The notes under the pieces are model-generated. The model worked only from the letters and a program-made list of their open reading frames with translations. It had not been told where the DNA came from and made no database searches. A program made the translations under genes and the position numbers. A stretch of 64,000 nt of DNA from Natrinema pellirubrum DSM 15624 (GTDB lineage Archaea; Halobacteriota; Halobacteria; Halobacteriales; Natrialbaceae): assembly GCF_000230735.2 (NCBI RefSeq), contig NC_019967.1:186001-250000 (forward strand), in the 5' to 3' direction. The stretch's first letter is position 1, and each line of letters opens with the position of its first letter. Positions 53,501 to 61,591 of this stretch are shown in pieces.

Positions 53501-53518
53501 GTCCCATATTTTATATTG
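53492..53518 (+). promoter_or_regulatory. Operator candidate and TATA box of the DUF6516/HTH pair
   Basis: The inverted repeat TATGGGA-TGAG-TCCCATA (53492-53509) directly abuts TTTATATT (53511-53518), which lies 26-33 bp before the ATG at 53544. Binding to the repeat would cover the promoter, as expected for an autoregulated toxin-antitoxin operon. Confidence 0.55.
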
Positions 53519-53543
53519 ATGGGGTTCATACCATAGTCCAGGG

Positions 53544-53825
53544 ATGGGACACACGGTCATCGAAGACGTTGAGGACCGCATTGGAGACCGGGTCATCCGA
53601 CGAAAAATCATCAAAACCGACGACGAGCAGTATCCGAGCGGATATCGGTACTCGCTGCACTACGGATACGTCGATGGCCGTGGGACCATCCTTCGCTACG
53701 ACAATGAGAATCGGACGGTTGGACGGCACGAACGCCACACCCCTGACAGTGTCGACGAAATCGAATTTCCGGGGATGATGGACCTCCGGGACCGGTTCAT
53801 TGAGGAGGTCGAACACCATGACTGA
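53544..53825 (+). CDS. DUF6516-type protein, toxin candidate
   Basis: 93 aa, probably leaderless. The core (IKTDDEQYPSGYRYSLHYGY, VDGRGTILRYDNEN, GRHERHTPD, EIEFPGMMDLRDRFIEEVEH) matches the layout of the DUF6516 family: short beta sheet with an H-x-x-x-H-like HERHTPD stretch and a C-terminal helix. From memory, such proteins are paired with HVO_A0114-type HTH proteins. It overlaps the HTH gene by 8 bp. Its biochemical activity is not known to me. Confidence 0.7.
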   Translation: MGHTVIEDVEDRIGDRVIRRKIIKTDDEQYPSGYRYSLHYGYVDGRGTILRYDNENRTVGRHERHTPDSVDEIEFPGMMDLRDRFIEEVEHHD

Positions 53826-54243
53826 AAACACGCTCAAAATCACGTTTCGCCAGGCCGACGAACACCGCGATGCCGCTCGAGAGCGACTGCGCCGCGCTGA
53901 AGCCGGCGAGAGCGACGAGTCGATCGAACAGGAGGTACGCCAAATACTGAACTTCGAGGAGTTCGACGATGTTGAGCGTCTTATGCGAACATCAAACCTC
54001 GAACTCATCGAAGCAATAGCTGAGCACAAACCAGCAAGCATCCGCGATACCGCCTCGATCGTTGACCGAGACTACCGGGAAGTCCACCGGAACCTCAAAG
54101 AACTCGAGTCGTTAGGTGTTGTCGAGTTTGAAACCAGTGGCCGGAGCAAGAAGCCGATTCTTCGCGGTGGCGTCGACAATATCGACGTCTCCATCCAGTT
54201 CCCACCTACAAGAAATGGCGAGCAGCAGGGAGTATCCGCCTAG
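53818..54243 (+). CDS. HVO_A0114-family HTH protein, antitoxin candidate
   Basis: 141 aa from ATG 53818 (MTENTLKITFRQADEHRDAA). The N-terminal MxxLKITFR strand could pair in a ribbon-like dimer. An acidic helical linker follows (AEAGESDESIEQEVRQILNF), then a winged helix with RTSNLELIEAIAEHKPASIR, DTASIVDRDYREVHRNLKEL and GVVEFETSGRSKKPIL. As the second gene of the pair it would neutralise the partner and repress the operon through the upstream inverted repeat; this is inferred from organisation. Confidence 0.72.
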   Translation: MTENTLKITFRQADEHRDAARERLRRAEAGESDESIEQEVRQILNFEEFDDVERLMRTSNLELIEAIAEHKPASIRDTASIVDRDYREVHRNLKELESLGVVEFETSGRSKKPILRGGVDNIDVSIQFPPTRNGEQQGVSA

Positions 54244-54298
54244 ACCCTGTGTTTTTGGCGTTTCTCCACGGCAGTGTAGTTGAGTGACGCGATTCACG

Positions 54299-54316
54299 CC
54301 CGCCGTGAACGGCGGG
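54299..54316. repeat. GC hairpin upstream of the TnpB element
   Basis: CCCGCCG-TGAA-CGGCGGG. It could be a terminator of the upstream pair or part of another IS605-type end. Confidence 0.45.
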
Positions 54317-54480
54317 ATTCTCTCGCTGGTTAAAGATAATATATATTATAAAGAGCAAGGAGAATACCCGCGCCTTTAGGCGCGGGATGAATCCGACACT
54401 CTGACCGCCAATCCACCGACAACGCTCCTGCCGGATATTCAACGCCCGGTCGTTGGTTTCAATACTTCTCATAACTAGTT

Positions 54481-55752
54481 ATGCATACAGTACAGATGCT
54501 GGAGACGACCCGCACCTACGTCGCACGCATCACGAACCACCAACAGGTTCGTGACGATCTTGACCAGTTCGGGTTCTCCGTATCCAAACTGTGGAACGTC
54601 GGTCGCTACTACATCCATCAGCGGTGGGACGAAACCGGCGAAATACCCGACGAAGCCGAACTCAAATCGGAGCTGAAAGACCACGAACGCTACAGTGACC
54701 TTCATTCGCAGTCCAGTCAGCGAGTTCTCGAAGAACTTGCTGAGGCGTTCACCGGCTGGTACAACTCCGACGACGGCAACAACCCACCCGGCTACCGGAA
54801 ACGTGGCAACGACCACCCGCGCTCCACCGTCACGTGGAAGAAACGAGCCATCAAGCACGACGAGAAACACGACCAACTCCGCCTCTCGAAAGGCTTCAAC
54901 CTGAAAGAGAGTCGGTCTGACTTCATCCTCGCGGAGTACGAAACCCGCCCCGACGTAGAAGTCGAGAACATCCAGCAGGTACGTGCCGTCTGGAACGGAG
55001 ACGGGTGGGAACTACACCTCGTCTGTAAGAAAGAGATTTCAGTCGAAAACGCGCCGGGTGACAACACGGCGGGTATTGACCTCGGTATCAGCAACTACCT
55101 CGCCATCGACTACGAAGACGGGGCGAGCGAGCTGTATCCGGGGAACGTGCTGAAAGAGGACAAGCACTACTTCACCCGCGAGGAGTACCAGACCGAAGGC
55201 GAGAACGGGCCGTCGAAACGTGCGCGGAAGGCTCGACAGAAACTCTCCCGACGCAAAGACCACTTCTTCCACACCCTGTCGAAACACATCGTTGAGCGGT
55301 GTGTCGAAGAAAGCGTGGAGAGGATAGCGGTTGGCGACCTCAGTGACATCCGCGAGAATGAGAACGGCGATTCGCGGAACTGGGGTGCGTCGGGGAACAA
55401 GAAACTCCACGGATGGGAGTTTGACCGCTTCACGAACCTGCTCGAATACAAGGCCGAGGAACACGGCATCCTCGTTGACCGTGTAGACGAGGAGAACACC
55501 TCAAAGGCGTGTTCGTGTTGCGGGCAGATTCGTGACTCGAATCGCGTGGAGCGCGGTCTGTACGTCTGTTCGTCGTGCGGGACGACAATGAACGCGGACG
55601 TGAACGGTGCGGTGAACATCCGCCGAAGGATAACTCAGAGTCCTCCGACAGGGGATATGAGTAACGGCTGGTTGGCACAGCCCGGAGTCTTCCTGTTCGA
55701 CCGCGAGAGCGGGTCGTTCAACACGAGAGAACAGGGAGACTGTAAACCCTAA
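54481..55752 (+). CDS. tnpB: TnpB RNA-guided nuclease-family protein
   Basis: 423 aa. The RuvC-I Asp is D200 in AGIDLGISNYLAIDYEDG. The RuvC-II segment reads IAVGDLSDIRENEN, with Gly285 at the usual Glu position and the nearest Glu at 292. The four-Cys zinc finger is CSCCGQIRDSN...YVCSSCG, and the RuvC-III Asp is D373 in MNADVNGAVNI. The length fits the family. TnpB proteins use an RNA from the right end of the element to cut DNA; that region is interrupted here by IS630. Activity is uncertain given the RuvC-II residue. Confidence 0.88.
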   Translation: MHTVQMLETTRTYVARITNHQQVRDDLDQFGFSVSKLWNVGRYYIHQRWDETGEIPDEAELKSELKDHERYSDLHSQSSQRVLEELAEAFTGWYNSDDGNNPPGYRKRGNDHPRSTVTWKKRAIKHDEKHDQLRLSKGFNLKESRSDFILAEYETRPDVEVENIQQVRAVWNGDGWELHLVCKKEISVENAPGDNTAGIDLGISNYLAIDYEDGASELYPGNVLKEDKHYFTREEYQTEGENGPSKRARKARQKLSRRKDHFFHTLSKHIVERCVEESVERIAVGDLSDIRENENGDSRNWGASGNKKLHGWEFDRFTNLLEYKAEEHGILVDRVDEENTSKACSCCGQIRDSNRVERGLYVCSSCGTTMNADVNGAVNIRRRITQSPPTGDMSNGWLAQPGVFLFDRESGSFNTREQGDCKP

Positions 55753-55783
55753 TATCCCAACGCTCGGGATTCCTCCGGCTTTA

Positions 55784-56943
55784 GTGATTAGCAAATCTTA
55801 TTGAGAAATCCACTGAGGTGATTGTCAATCCACGATGCAGCGAAACTCAGTTTCTCGGTCAGTTGGTCGAACAGTTCGTCAAGGAGTCTCCGGTACTCGT
55901 CTTCGCCGTTAACAATCAACGGCGAAGACTCCCACTTGAGACTCTTCCAGACAGGTTCGATTGGGTTGAGGTCCGGGGAACCAACCGGAAGGAACACCAG
56001 ATCAATCCCGAGTTCATGAGCACGCTTGCGCGTGTGCTTGCAGACGTGTGACGAAAAGTTATCCAACACGAGCAGAATCCGCTTGCCGGGATTCTGCTCG
56101 CGGATCTCCTCGAAACACCCACAGATTTGTTCTTTCTCCTGGTTCGGTGGGAACGACAGCACGCTCTCTCCGTTGAGCGCATAGAACCCGGCCGCTGGTG
56201 TATCGATTTTCACCAGCGGCCGAGTGATATGTGGTTCATCGACCGTATACAGTCGCTGAGAGTTGTCCCATGGTTGTGGATGCGAGACATCGAAAAATCC
56301 CACCACAGTCCCGCCATCAGTGCAGATATCCTCATCGGTACGCCACTTCTCTTCGTCGTCATCGTCGTCACTCTCGCGCTTATTATGTGGCTGGTCGTGA
56401 GCATCCTCGTCGAACGCGTACTCAACGCGTTCGTCGAGGATCTCTTCGGCGTTGTCGGGTCGATCAGGCCGTTTTGTCCGAGGAATGGCGTAGGAAAGGC
56501 CGAGATTGTGTAGGAACGTTGGGAGGTAGTGTGGATGATATTCGACGTCGAACTCCTCGTCGAGAAGGTGCTGAATCTCCTGTTTTTTCCACGGTTGTCC
56601 CTCACGTAGTCGATCGATGAGTTCGTCTTGTTGGTCTTCGTCGAGCTTCGGGGGCCGACCGCCCCCGAAGTTCGGAGTGAGTTTGCCGAGACCTCCTTCG
56701 TTCCAGCGGTTAACCCAGTTCGTGGCGGTGCCCTCAGATTTCCCGACGTCGTCGGCGGCTTCCTTCAGCGTGGCACCCTTGTACAGCCGTTTGATGAACA
56801 CGAGGCGTTCGAATTCCTTCTGATCGTCTGCCTCGCCGAGAAGACGATCCAGATCTTCTTCACTCAGGTGTCGCACGATTTTCTTCTCTCGACCAGTCAC
56901 TACACTAAAGAGATACTTCTACTCAATAACTTTCCCGAATCAC
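55784..56943 (-). mobile_element. IS630-family element (1160 bp) inside the TnpB right-end hairpin
   Basis: The ends GTGATTAGCAAATCTTATTG and, from the right, GTGATTCGGGAAAGTTATTG are imperfect inverted repeats flanked by TA dinucleotides (55782-55783 and 56944-56945), the IS630/Tc1 target rule. Rejoining the flanks restores a stem CCTCCGGCT / AGCCGGAGG. Confidence 0.85.
55788..56900 (-). CDS. IS630-family transposase
   Basis: 370 aa. The N-terminal HTH pair includes ATLKEAADDVGKSEGTATNW and KKQEIQHLLDEEFDVEYHPH. An unusual acidic stretch (ESDDDDDEEKW) lies before the catalytic DDE domain: GGTVVGFFDVSHPQPW (first Asp), ILLVLDNFSSHVCKHTRK (second Asp with the NxxSH motif) and LPVGSPDLNPIEPVWKSLK (third acidic residue in PDLNPIEPVW). 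Complete and probably active. Confidence 0.9.
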   Translation of the reverse strand: MTGREKKIVRHLSEEDLDRLLGEADDQKEFERLVFIKRLYKGATLKEAADDVGKSEGTATNWVNRWNEGGLGKLTPNFGGGRPPKLDEDQQDELIDRLREGQPWKKQEIQHLLDEEFDVEYHPHYLPTFLHNLGLSYAIPRTKRPDRPDNAEEILDERVEYAFDEDAHDQPHNKRESDDDDDEEKWRTDEDICTDGGTVVGFFDVSHPQPWDNSQRLYTVDEPHITRPLVKIDTPAAGFYALNGESVLSFPPNQEKEQICGCFEEIREQNPGKRILLVLDNFSSHVCKHTRKRAHELGIDLVFLPVGSPDLNPIEPVWKSLKWESSPLIVNGEDEYRRLLDELFDQLTEKLSFAASWIDNHLSGFLNKIC

Positions 56944-56980
56944 TATAGCCGGAGGAGGATGTCAAGCTGTCGGGTCGTGT

Positions 56981-58210
56981 TTAGGCATGAAGGGTATCAA
57001 CGCGAGCGTCTCGTGCCACGCGCCACCCGGCGACGATCGCGCCGAGCGTTCCGATACCGACTGCGATTACGAGACCTCCGAGGTAGACTTCCGGCGGCGT
57101 CCGCAGCAGGTCCTCGAAGCCGACGACCTGTGCGGCGACGCGATCGAGTACGAACGCGAATGCTGGGGTCGCGAGGAGACCGAGGAGTCCGCCGATTAGT
57201 CCGAGCGTCAACCCCTGTCCACCGACGATCCCGGCAAGGAACCCGCGTGACAGGCCGATCGCTCGCAACGCGGCCAGTTCCTCCCCCTGCTGGACGGCCA
57301 CGAGGACGAGCGTGTTCACCGTCAGTGCAACACCGGCTACCAGTGCCAATACGACGAGCGTCGCACCGCTAGCGAGTACCAACAGATACTCACTCAGTAG
57401 CGACTCGAACTGTTCCTCGCTCGTCCGGACATCGTATTCGGGATGCGACTGCTGGATCGCGTCGCTAACAGCCGCCCGGTCGGCACCCTCCGCCGTAGTA
57501 ACTGTCACGTACGTCGCCCGATCGGTGCCGGTGGTTCCCGTGATCGTCTGTAGTTCGCTGAGCGGCATCGTCACTGTCGAGGTCCCGAGGAACTGCGAAT
57601 ACGCCGAGGATATCCCGACGACCTCGAACTCGCGCTCGGTGGCACTCGATCGACTCGACCCGACGTAGAGCGTATCGCCGACGTCGACATCGAATCGATC
57701 GGCCGTCTGTGGATCGATGAGTATCTCTTGACTCATCGGCCCGTTGTACGTGCCGTTCGCATAGTGGCTATCGCCTTTCGAGAACCCGGTACCGCTCTCG
57801 AGCGAGAGATCGCCGTGGGTGTTCGGAACGCCGAGACCGGTCACCAGTTCGAGACTGTCTGGTTCCGTCCCGACGTAGACGCCGTGGAACGCGAGCGGTG
57901 ACGCCTGCTCGACGGCGTCGCGTCGCTCGAGGTCCGCGGCGAGCCGGTGCGAATCGGTGATCGGGTTTTCGATACTGCCGGTCGCAGTCAACTCAACGCC
58001 ATCGGCCGTAACCCAGATGTCCTGACCGGCCTGATCGAACCGTTCCTCGCCGGTCTGGACGACGCCGAGGCCGACACTCGCCAGAAGCGTGACGGCCAGG
58101 ACGGCCAGTGCGATCGAGAGAACGACGAACACTGTCCGGCCGCGTTCATGACGCACTTGCTGAAGCGTGAGTCGGGCGATCGCGCGTATTTTGATGAGTA
58201 GCCGGCGCAT
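56981..58210 (-). CDS. MacB/FtsX-type ABC transporter permease (second)
   Basis: 409 aa. One N-terminal membrane helix (TVFVVLSIALAVLAVTLLAS) is followed by a large external domain (residues about 45-275, with repeated short strands such as ADRFDVDVGDTLYVGSS). Three C-terminal helices lie around 285-310, 330-360 and 380-400. This four-helix layout is the MacB/FtsX/LolCE type, which moves substrates out of the membrane or controls envelope processes. It starts 2 bp after the stop of the first permease. It begins the higher-GC, chromosome-like block and ends about 17 bp from the TnpB element boundary. Confidence 0.85.
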   Translation of the reverse strand: MRRLLIKIRAIARLTLQQVRHERGRTVFVVLSIALAVLAVTLLASVGLGVVQTGEERFDQAGQDIWVTADGVELTATGSIENPITDSHRLAADLERRDAVEQASPLAFHGVYVGTEPDSLELVTGLGVPNTHGDLSLESGTGFSKGDSHYANGTYNGPMSQEILIDPQTADRFDVDVGDTLYVGSSRSSATEREFEVVGISSAYSQFLGTSTVTMPLSELQTITGTTGTDRATYVTVTTAEGADRAAVSDAIQQSHPEYDVRTSEEQFESLLSEYLLVLASGATLVVLALVAGVALTVNTLVLVAVQQGEELAALRAIGLSRGFLAGIVGGQGLTLGLIGGLLGLLATPAFAFVLDRVAAQVVGFEDLLRTPPEVYLGGLVIAVGIGTLGAIVAGWRVARDARVDTLHA

Positions 58211-58212
58211 GC

Positions 58213-59529
58213 TTATCGTCCCAGTTCAGCGACAACGTTCGTTCGTGCGACGAGATAGAGCGGATACGGAAGCGCCAGGACGCCAGCGATCAGCGCGACG
58301 GCGACGGCGTAGAGTCCGAACGCGGGACGGAGCGTCGCGATCGGCTCCGGCGCGATGGTCGCCGTGGCGACGTAGTTCGTGATCGAGACGCCAACGGTTC
58401 CGAGGACAATGCCGACTAGCGCGCCGGCTAGTGTCAGGCTCAACGTCGTAACCGCGACGATCGCGAGCCGGGACCGGGTCGAGAAGCCAATCGCTGCGAA
58501 CACGGCGATCGTCTGCCGGTCCTTGTCAATTGTCAGTGCCGCCGAGGTTGCGACGAACAGCGAACAGATCACGACTGCGACGATCAACGCGACCAGACTC
58601 GTGGCGAGCGCGAAATCGTTACTCCGGATCGACGCCAACTGACCGTCGTCACCCGTTTGGACCGTCGCGTTCGGATAGGCGTCCGCTGCCGCCGATTCGA
58701 CCGTGGCCGTCGACGCGTCCGGTCCGGTTTTCACGAGTATCTGATCGGCCAGATCATCGTTGTCGGCCCCCGAGATCGACTGTAGCTCGCTCAAATGAAC
58801 CATGACGAGCGGCAGCTCACCGCTTACGCCGTTGGCTCCCGTGTCTTCGATCGCGGTCGCAGTGTACTCGGGTCCACCACTCGTATACCCTCGACGGAGT
58901 GTCGCAGCCGGCATCGAACTCCCGACCTGGAGGGAATCACCTTCCGAGGCGTTGATCGCGGTGGCTGCTTCGTCCGTCAGCACGACTTCACCGGTCCGAG
59001 CGCCGTCGTACGTTCCGTTCGCGAAATGAGGATCCCCCGGCTCGAGTGAAGCAGTCGACACCCCCTCTATCGTGGTCGGCTCGGCTGGCGGGACGACGCC
59101 CATCGCGAGTACGGTCTCCGTTTCGCTGCTCCCATCGACACCGATACGGACCGCTTCGACGAGAACCGGTGTCGCGTACGCGACGTCCTCGCGCTCATCG
59201 AGCGTCGCGGACGTCTCGTGAACGGCTCCGAGTTGCGCGGTCTCGACGTCGATGACCGACGAGAGCGTCCCGCCGCCAGCTGGAACGATACGAACGTCGG
59301 CTTCGCTCTCGTCAGGTGAATCGGCCGCAATACCGGCGGCGATTCCGGTCACGATCACCAGGAGGGCGATCGTAACGGCGATGAGAGCGACCGTCACGAG
59401 CGTCTGTCTCGGTATCTGGCGAAGTCGTGACACCAGCCGATAGACAGCGACTCGGAAGAGTCCGCCCCATCGACGAACCCGGCGGCCGCGGGGTCGGCCT
59501 CGATTTCGCTCCGGGGGATCGTCACTCAT
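58213..59529 (-). CDS. MacB/FtsX-type ABC transporter permease (first)
   Basis: 438 aa. A basic N-terminus (RNRGRPRGRRVRRWGG) precedes the first helix (TLVTVALIAVTIALLVIVTG). An acidic external domain (about 65-300) contains TVLAMGVVPPAEPTTIEGV and GDSLQVGSSMPAATLRRGY. Three C-terminal helices follow (SLVALIVAVVICSLFVATSA, LAGALVGIVLGTVGVSI, YAVAVALIAGVLALPYPLY). It is the paralogous partner of the downstream permease and probably forms a heterodimer. The start overlaps the ATPase gene by 8 bp. Confidence 0.85.
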   Translation of the reverse strand: MSDDPPERNRGRPRGRRVRRWGGLFRVAVYRLVSRLRQIPRQTLVTVALIAVTIALLVIVTGIAAGIAADSPDESEADVRIVPAGGGTLSSVIDVETAQLGAVHETSATLDEREDVAYATPVLVEAVRIGVDGSSETETVLAMGVVPPAEPTTIEGVSTASLEPGDPHFANGTYDGARTGEVVLTDEAATAINASEGDSLQVGSSMPAATLRRGYTSGGPEYTATAIEDTGANGVSGELPLVMVHLSELQSISGADNDDLADQILVKTGPDASTATVESAAADAYPNATVQTGDDGQLASIRSNDFALATSLVALIVAVVICSLFVATSAALTIDKDRQTIAVFAAIGFSTRSRLAIVAVTTLSLTLAGALVGIVLGTVGVSITNYVATATIAPEPIATLRPAFGLYAVAVALIAGVLALPYPLYLVARTNVVAELGR

Positions 59530-60301
59530 TGAACTGCCCCGTCTGCCGTACCTCCCCGTCGAGGAGTCGAAGAACGCGGTCGGTCACTGCCATCGCGCGC
59601 TCGTCATGCGTCGCGACGAGTACTGTCCGTTCGTCTGCGACGTCGACGAGGAGCTCCAGGACTCGCGCTCCGGTTCCCGTGTCCAGCTCGCCCGTAGGTT
59701 CGTCGGCCAGAACGACCGCTGGGTCGGCGACCAACGCCCGCGCTATCGCGACGCGCTGTTGCTCACCACCGCTCAGCTCGCTCGGCAGATGGTCCATTCG
59801 ATCCTCGAGACCGACCTGCTCGAGTAGCTCGGCCGCTCGCCGCTGCCGCTCGCCCCGTGACACGCCGCGTTCGATCAGTGGCAAGGCGACGTTGTCCCGA
59901 GCGGGAAGCGCCGGCAGCAGGTGAAACTGCTGAAAGACGAACCCGATGTGATCGCGCCGCAATCGCGTCCGCTGCGCTCCGGAGAGCGCCGTGAGGTCTG
60001 TCCCGAGTACGTCGACGGTGCCGTCGCTCGGCTCGAGGAGGCCGCCGATGACGTGGAGTGCCGTCGATTTGCCGCTTCCGCTCGGACCCACGAGACCCAC
60101 GACGTCACCGGTGGCGACCTCGAACGAGACGTCGCGGAGAGCCGTGACGGTCCGCGACGCCGTCGACCGGGTCCCGTACTCGTGCGTCACCCCCTCACAG
60201 CGGACGGCGACCGACGACGGAGTCGCCGTTCGATCGGCACCGTCGCCGATCGGCCGTGCTCGGACGCTTTCGTCCTCGTTCAGAGATGAGTCGCGGGCCA
60301 T
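59522..60301 (-). CDS. MacB/LolD-type ABC transporter ATP-binding protein
   Basis: 259 aa, with a polar N-terminal extension of about 30 residues. Walker A GPSGSGKST at 72-79, Q-loop FVFQQFHLLPAL near 123, signature LSGGEQQRVAIARAL near 176, Walker B VVLADEPTGELD near 196 and the switch His in LVATHDERAM. It belongs to the MacB/LolD/FtsE group, which powers four-helix permeases. First gene of a three-gene operon with both permeases. No substrate-specific gene is adjacent. Confidence 0.9.
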   Translation of the reverse strand: MARDSSLNEDESVRARPIGDGADRTATPSSVAVRCEGVTHEYGTRSTASRTVTALRDVSFEVATGDVVGLVGPSGSGKSTALHVIGGLLEPSDGTVDVLGTDLTALSGAQRTRLRRDHIGFVFQQFHLLPALPARDNVALPLIERGVSRGERQRRAAELLEQVGLEDRMDHLPSELSGGEQQRVAIARALVADPAVVLADEPTGELDTGTGARVLELLVDVADERTVLVATHDERAMAVTDRVLRLLDGEVRQTGQFNE

Positions 60302-60491
60302 TCACTTGACTGTTCGAAGAACGCCGAACGACGATTCATTGTTTCGAGCCGCTTACCGTATTTTGTCTAAAATTACAAGCTGGTAGTAACGGCTTCACAC
60401 GGACTCGTACTCGAGCTGATGATCGGACTGCGCGCCGTCAGAAACCGTTCCAGAAGGCCCGTGTTACCTCTTGGAGTGGTTGTCTTTTGGC

Positions 60492-61067
60492 TCATCGTTC
60501 CGGCTCGCTCAATCCGCGGTTTCCGGTGATACGCTCGAGCGCGCGCCGACCGTAGCCGAGACCGGGCGCGCCGTCGTAATACCAGGCGATGAGCGCGACG
60601 ACAACGAGCCCTAACTGGACCCACTCGTACCACCCCATCGAGTACCGCAGGAAGCCGGCGAGAATACTGCCGGGAGTCTGGTACTGTGGTGGCTCGAGGA
60701 TGGGCCAGAACAGAAACGTCGTCGCCGACAGGTCTCGATCGAGGATCGCTGTCGGCGGGATGTCGGAGAGCAGATGTGAGGCGTGCCCGATAGCGAACGC
60801 CATTCCAGCCTCGGGCCAACCAAAACGACGGGCCAGACTGTAGGCAATCGGAAGCAGCAACGCCGCGACGAAGACCGAATGCGTGAGTGTCCGCCCTCCC
60901 GGGAGGAGTCCGAGCGTCCACGCGAACGGTTTGTCGATCAGGTCCGGAAACTGCGAGCCGATCGCGAGGGCGACCACCGGAAGCGCTCGCGGCGATCGGC
61001 GGTTGCGTCGCCAGCTATAGCCCGTATAGATTAGGTATGCGACGGCGAGGTGTCCCCAGGGCCACAT
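60492..61067 (-). CDS. DUF457-type membrane-bound metal-dependent hydrolase
   Basis: 191 aa from ATG 61067 (MWPWGHLAVAYLIYTGYSWR); an upstream in-frame extension to 61145 lacks protein character. The family motifs are the N-terminal WGHLAVAYL, SQFPDLIDKPFAWTLGLLPG, GGRTLTHSVFVAALLL and GHASHLLSDIPPT. The conserved His/Asp residues (GH, FPDLID, THS, GHASHLLSD) are the putative metal ligands, in a protein with about five membrane helices. It acts at the membrane; the substrate is unknown. Single gene, divergent from 61252. Confidence 0.8.
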   Translation of the reverse strand: MWPWGHLAVAYLIYTGYSWRRNRRSPRALPVVALAIGSQFPDLIDKPFAWTLGLLPGGRTLTHSVFVAALLLPIAYSLARRFGWPEAGMAFAIGHASHLLSDIPPTAILDRDLSATTFLFWPILEPPQYQTPGSILAGFLRYSMGWYEWVQLGLVVVALIAWYYDGAPGLGYGRRALERITGNRGLSEPER

Positions 61068-61251
61068 CGGATCGGGTTTGTAGCGGGGCCGGCAAAGACG
61101 TGTCGTTGTCGTTGGGGGTTTGCTTTTCCAATCGCTGTTGTTCACAGGCGGTACGAGGCGGATGCCCCGACCCTCGAGTTCGCGACGGCGGGCATCGAGT
61201 TCGCCGAGAGTGCGCTACGTTTAGGTGGCCTGCGGTGGCTCGTTGATGTAG

Positions 61252-61533
61252 ATGCCAACGCAGCGTCGGATGCAGTTCGTTCGCGGGAACGTCGCGTGGA
61301 TGGTCGGGACGGTCCTCGTCCTCGCCCTCCTGAACGCGCTCTCGTACGAACTGGTGTTCGTCTGCTCGCTGATCGGGTTTCTCGTCGTCACGGAGCTGAC
61401 CGCCCCGTTCAACGTCACGCCGACGTGGCGACGCCGACTCCGGTGGCTCATTGCGGTTGGACTCCTCGTCTTCGCGATCATCGTCGTGCGGCGGATCCTC
61501 GAGATCCTTCCGCCGGGGGTCGTTCCGGTATGA
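61252..61533 (+). CDS. Small membrane protein upstream of the DUF4350-MoxR genes
   Basis: 93 aa from ATG 61252, or 87 aa from ATG 61270 (MQFVRGNVAWMVGTVLVLAL). Helices at about residues 15-33, 34-50 and 65-83, separated by a basic loop (TPTWRRRLRW). It is followed at short distance by the DUF4350 gene on the same strand, so it is probably part of the same operon. A 21-codon frame overlapping its stop (61530-61595) is probably not a gene. Confidence 0.65.
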   Translation: MPTQRRMQFVRGNVAWMVGTVLVLALLNALSYELVFVCSLIGFLVVTELTAPFNVTPTWRRRLRWLIAVGLLVFAIIVVRRILEILPPGVVPV

Positions 61534-61591
61534 GCCACCAGCGCGTCCACTCCCGAGAGCGGTCGATCACTCACCGTCGGGAGGTGTCACG

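Larger units (their letters stand above)
54367..56964 (+). mobile_element. IS605/IS1341-type TnpB element, right end split by IS630
   Basis: The left hairpin CCCGCGCC-TTTA-GGCGCGGG is at 54367-54386. The tnpB gene fills the body. At the right end the half-stem CCTCCGGCT (55772-55780) is separated from its partner AGCCGGAGG (56947-56955) by the IS630 element. No tnpA is present, so mobility would need a transposase in trans. The exact borders of the element were not determined. Confidence 0.65.
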
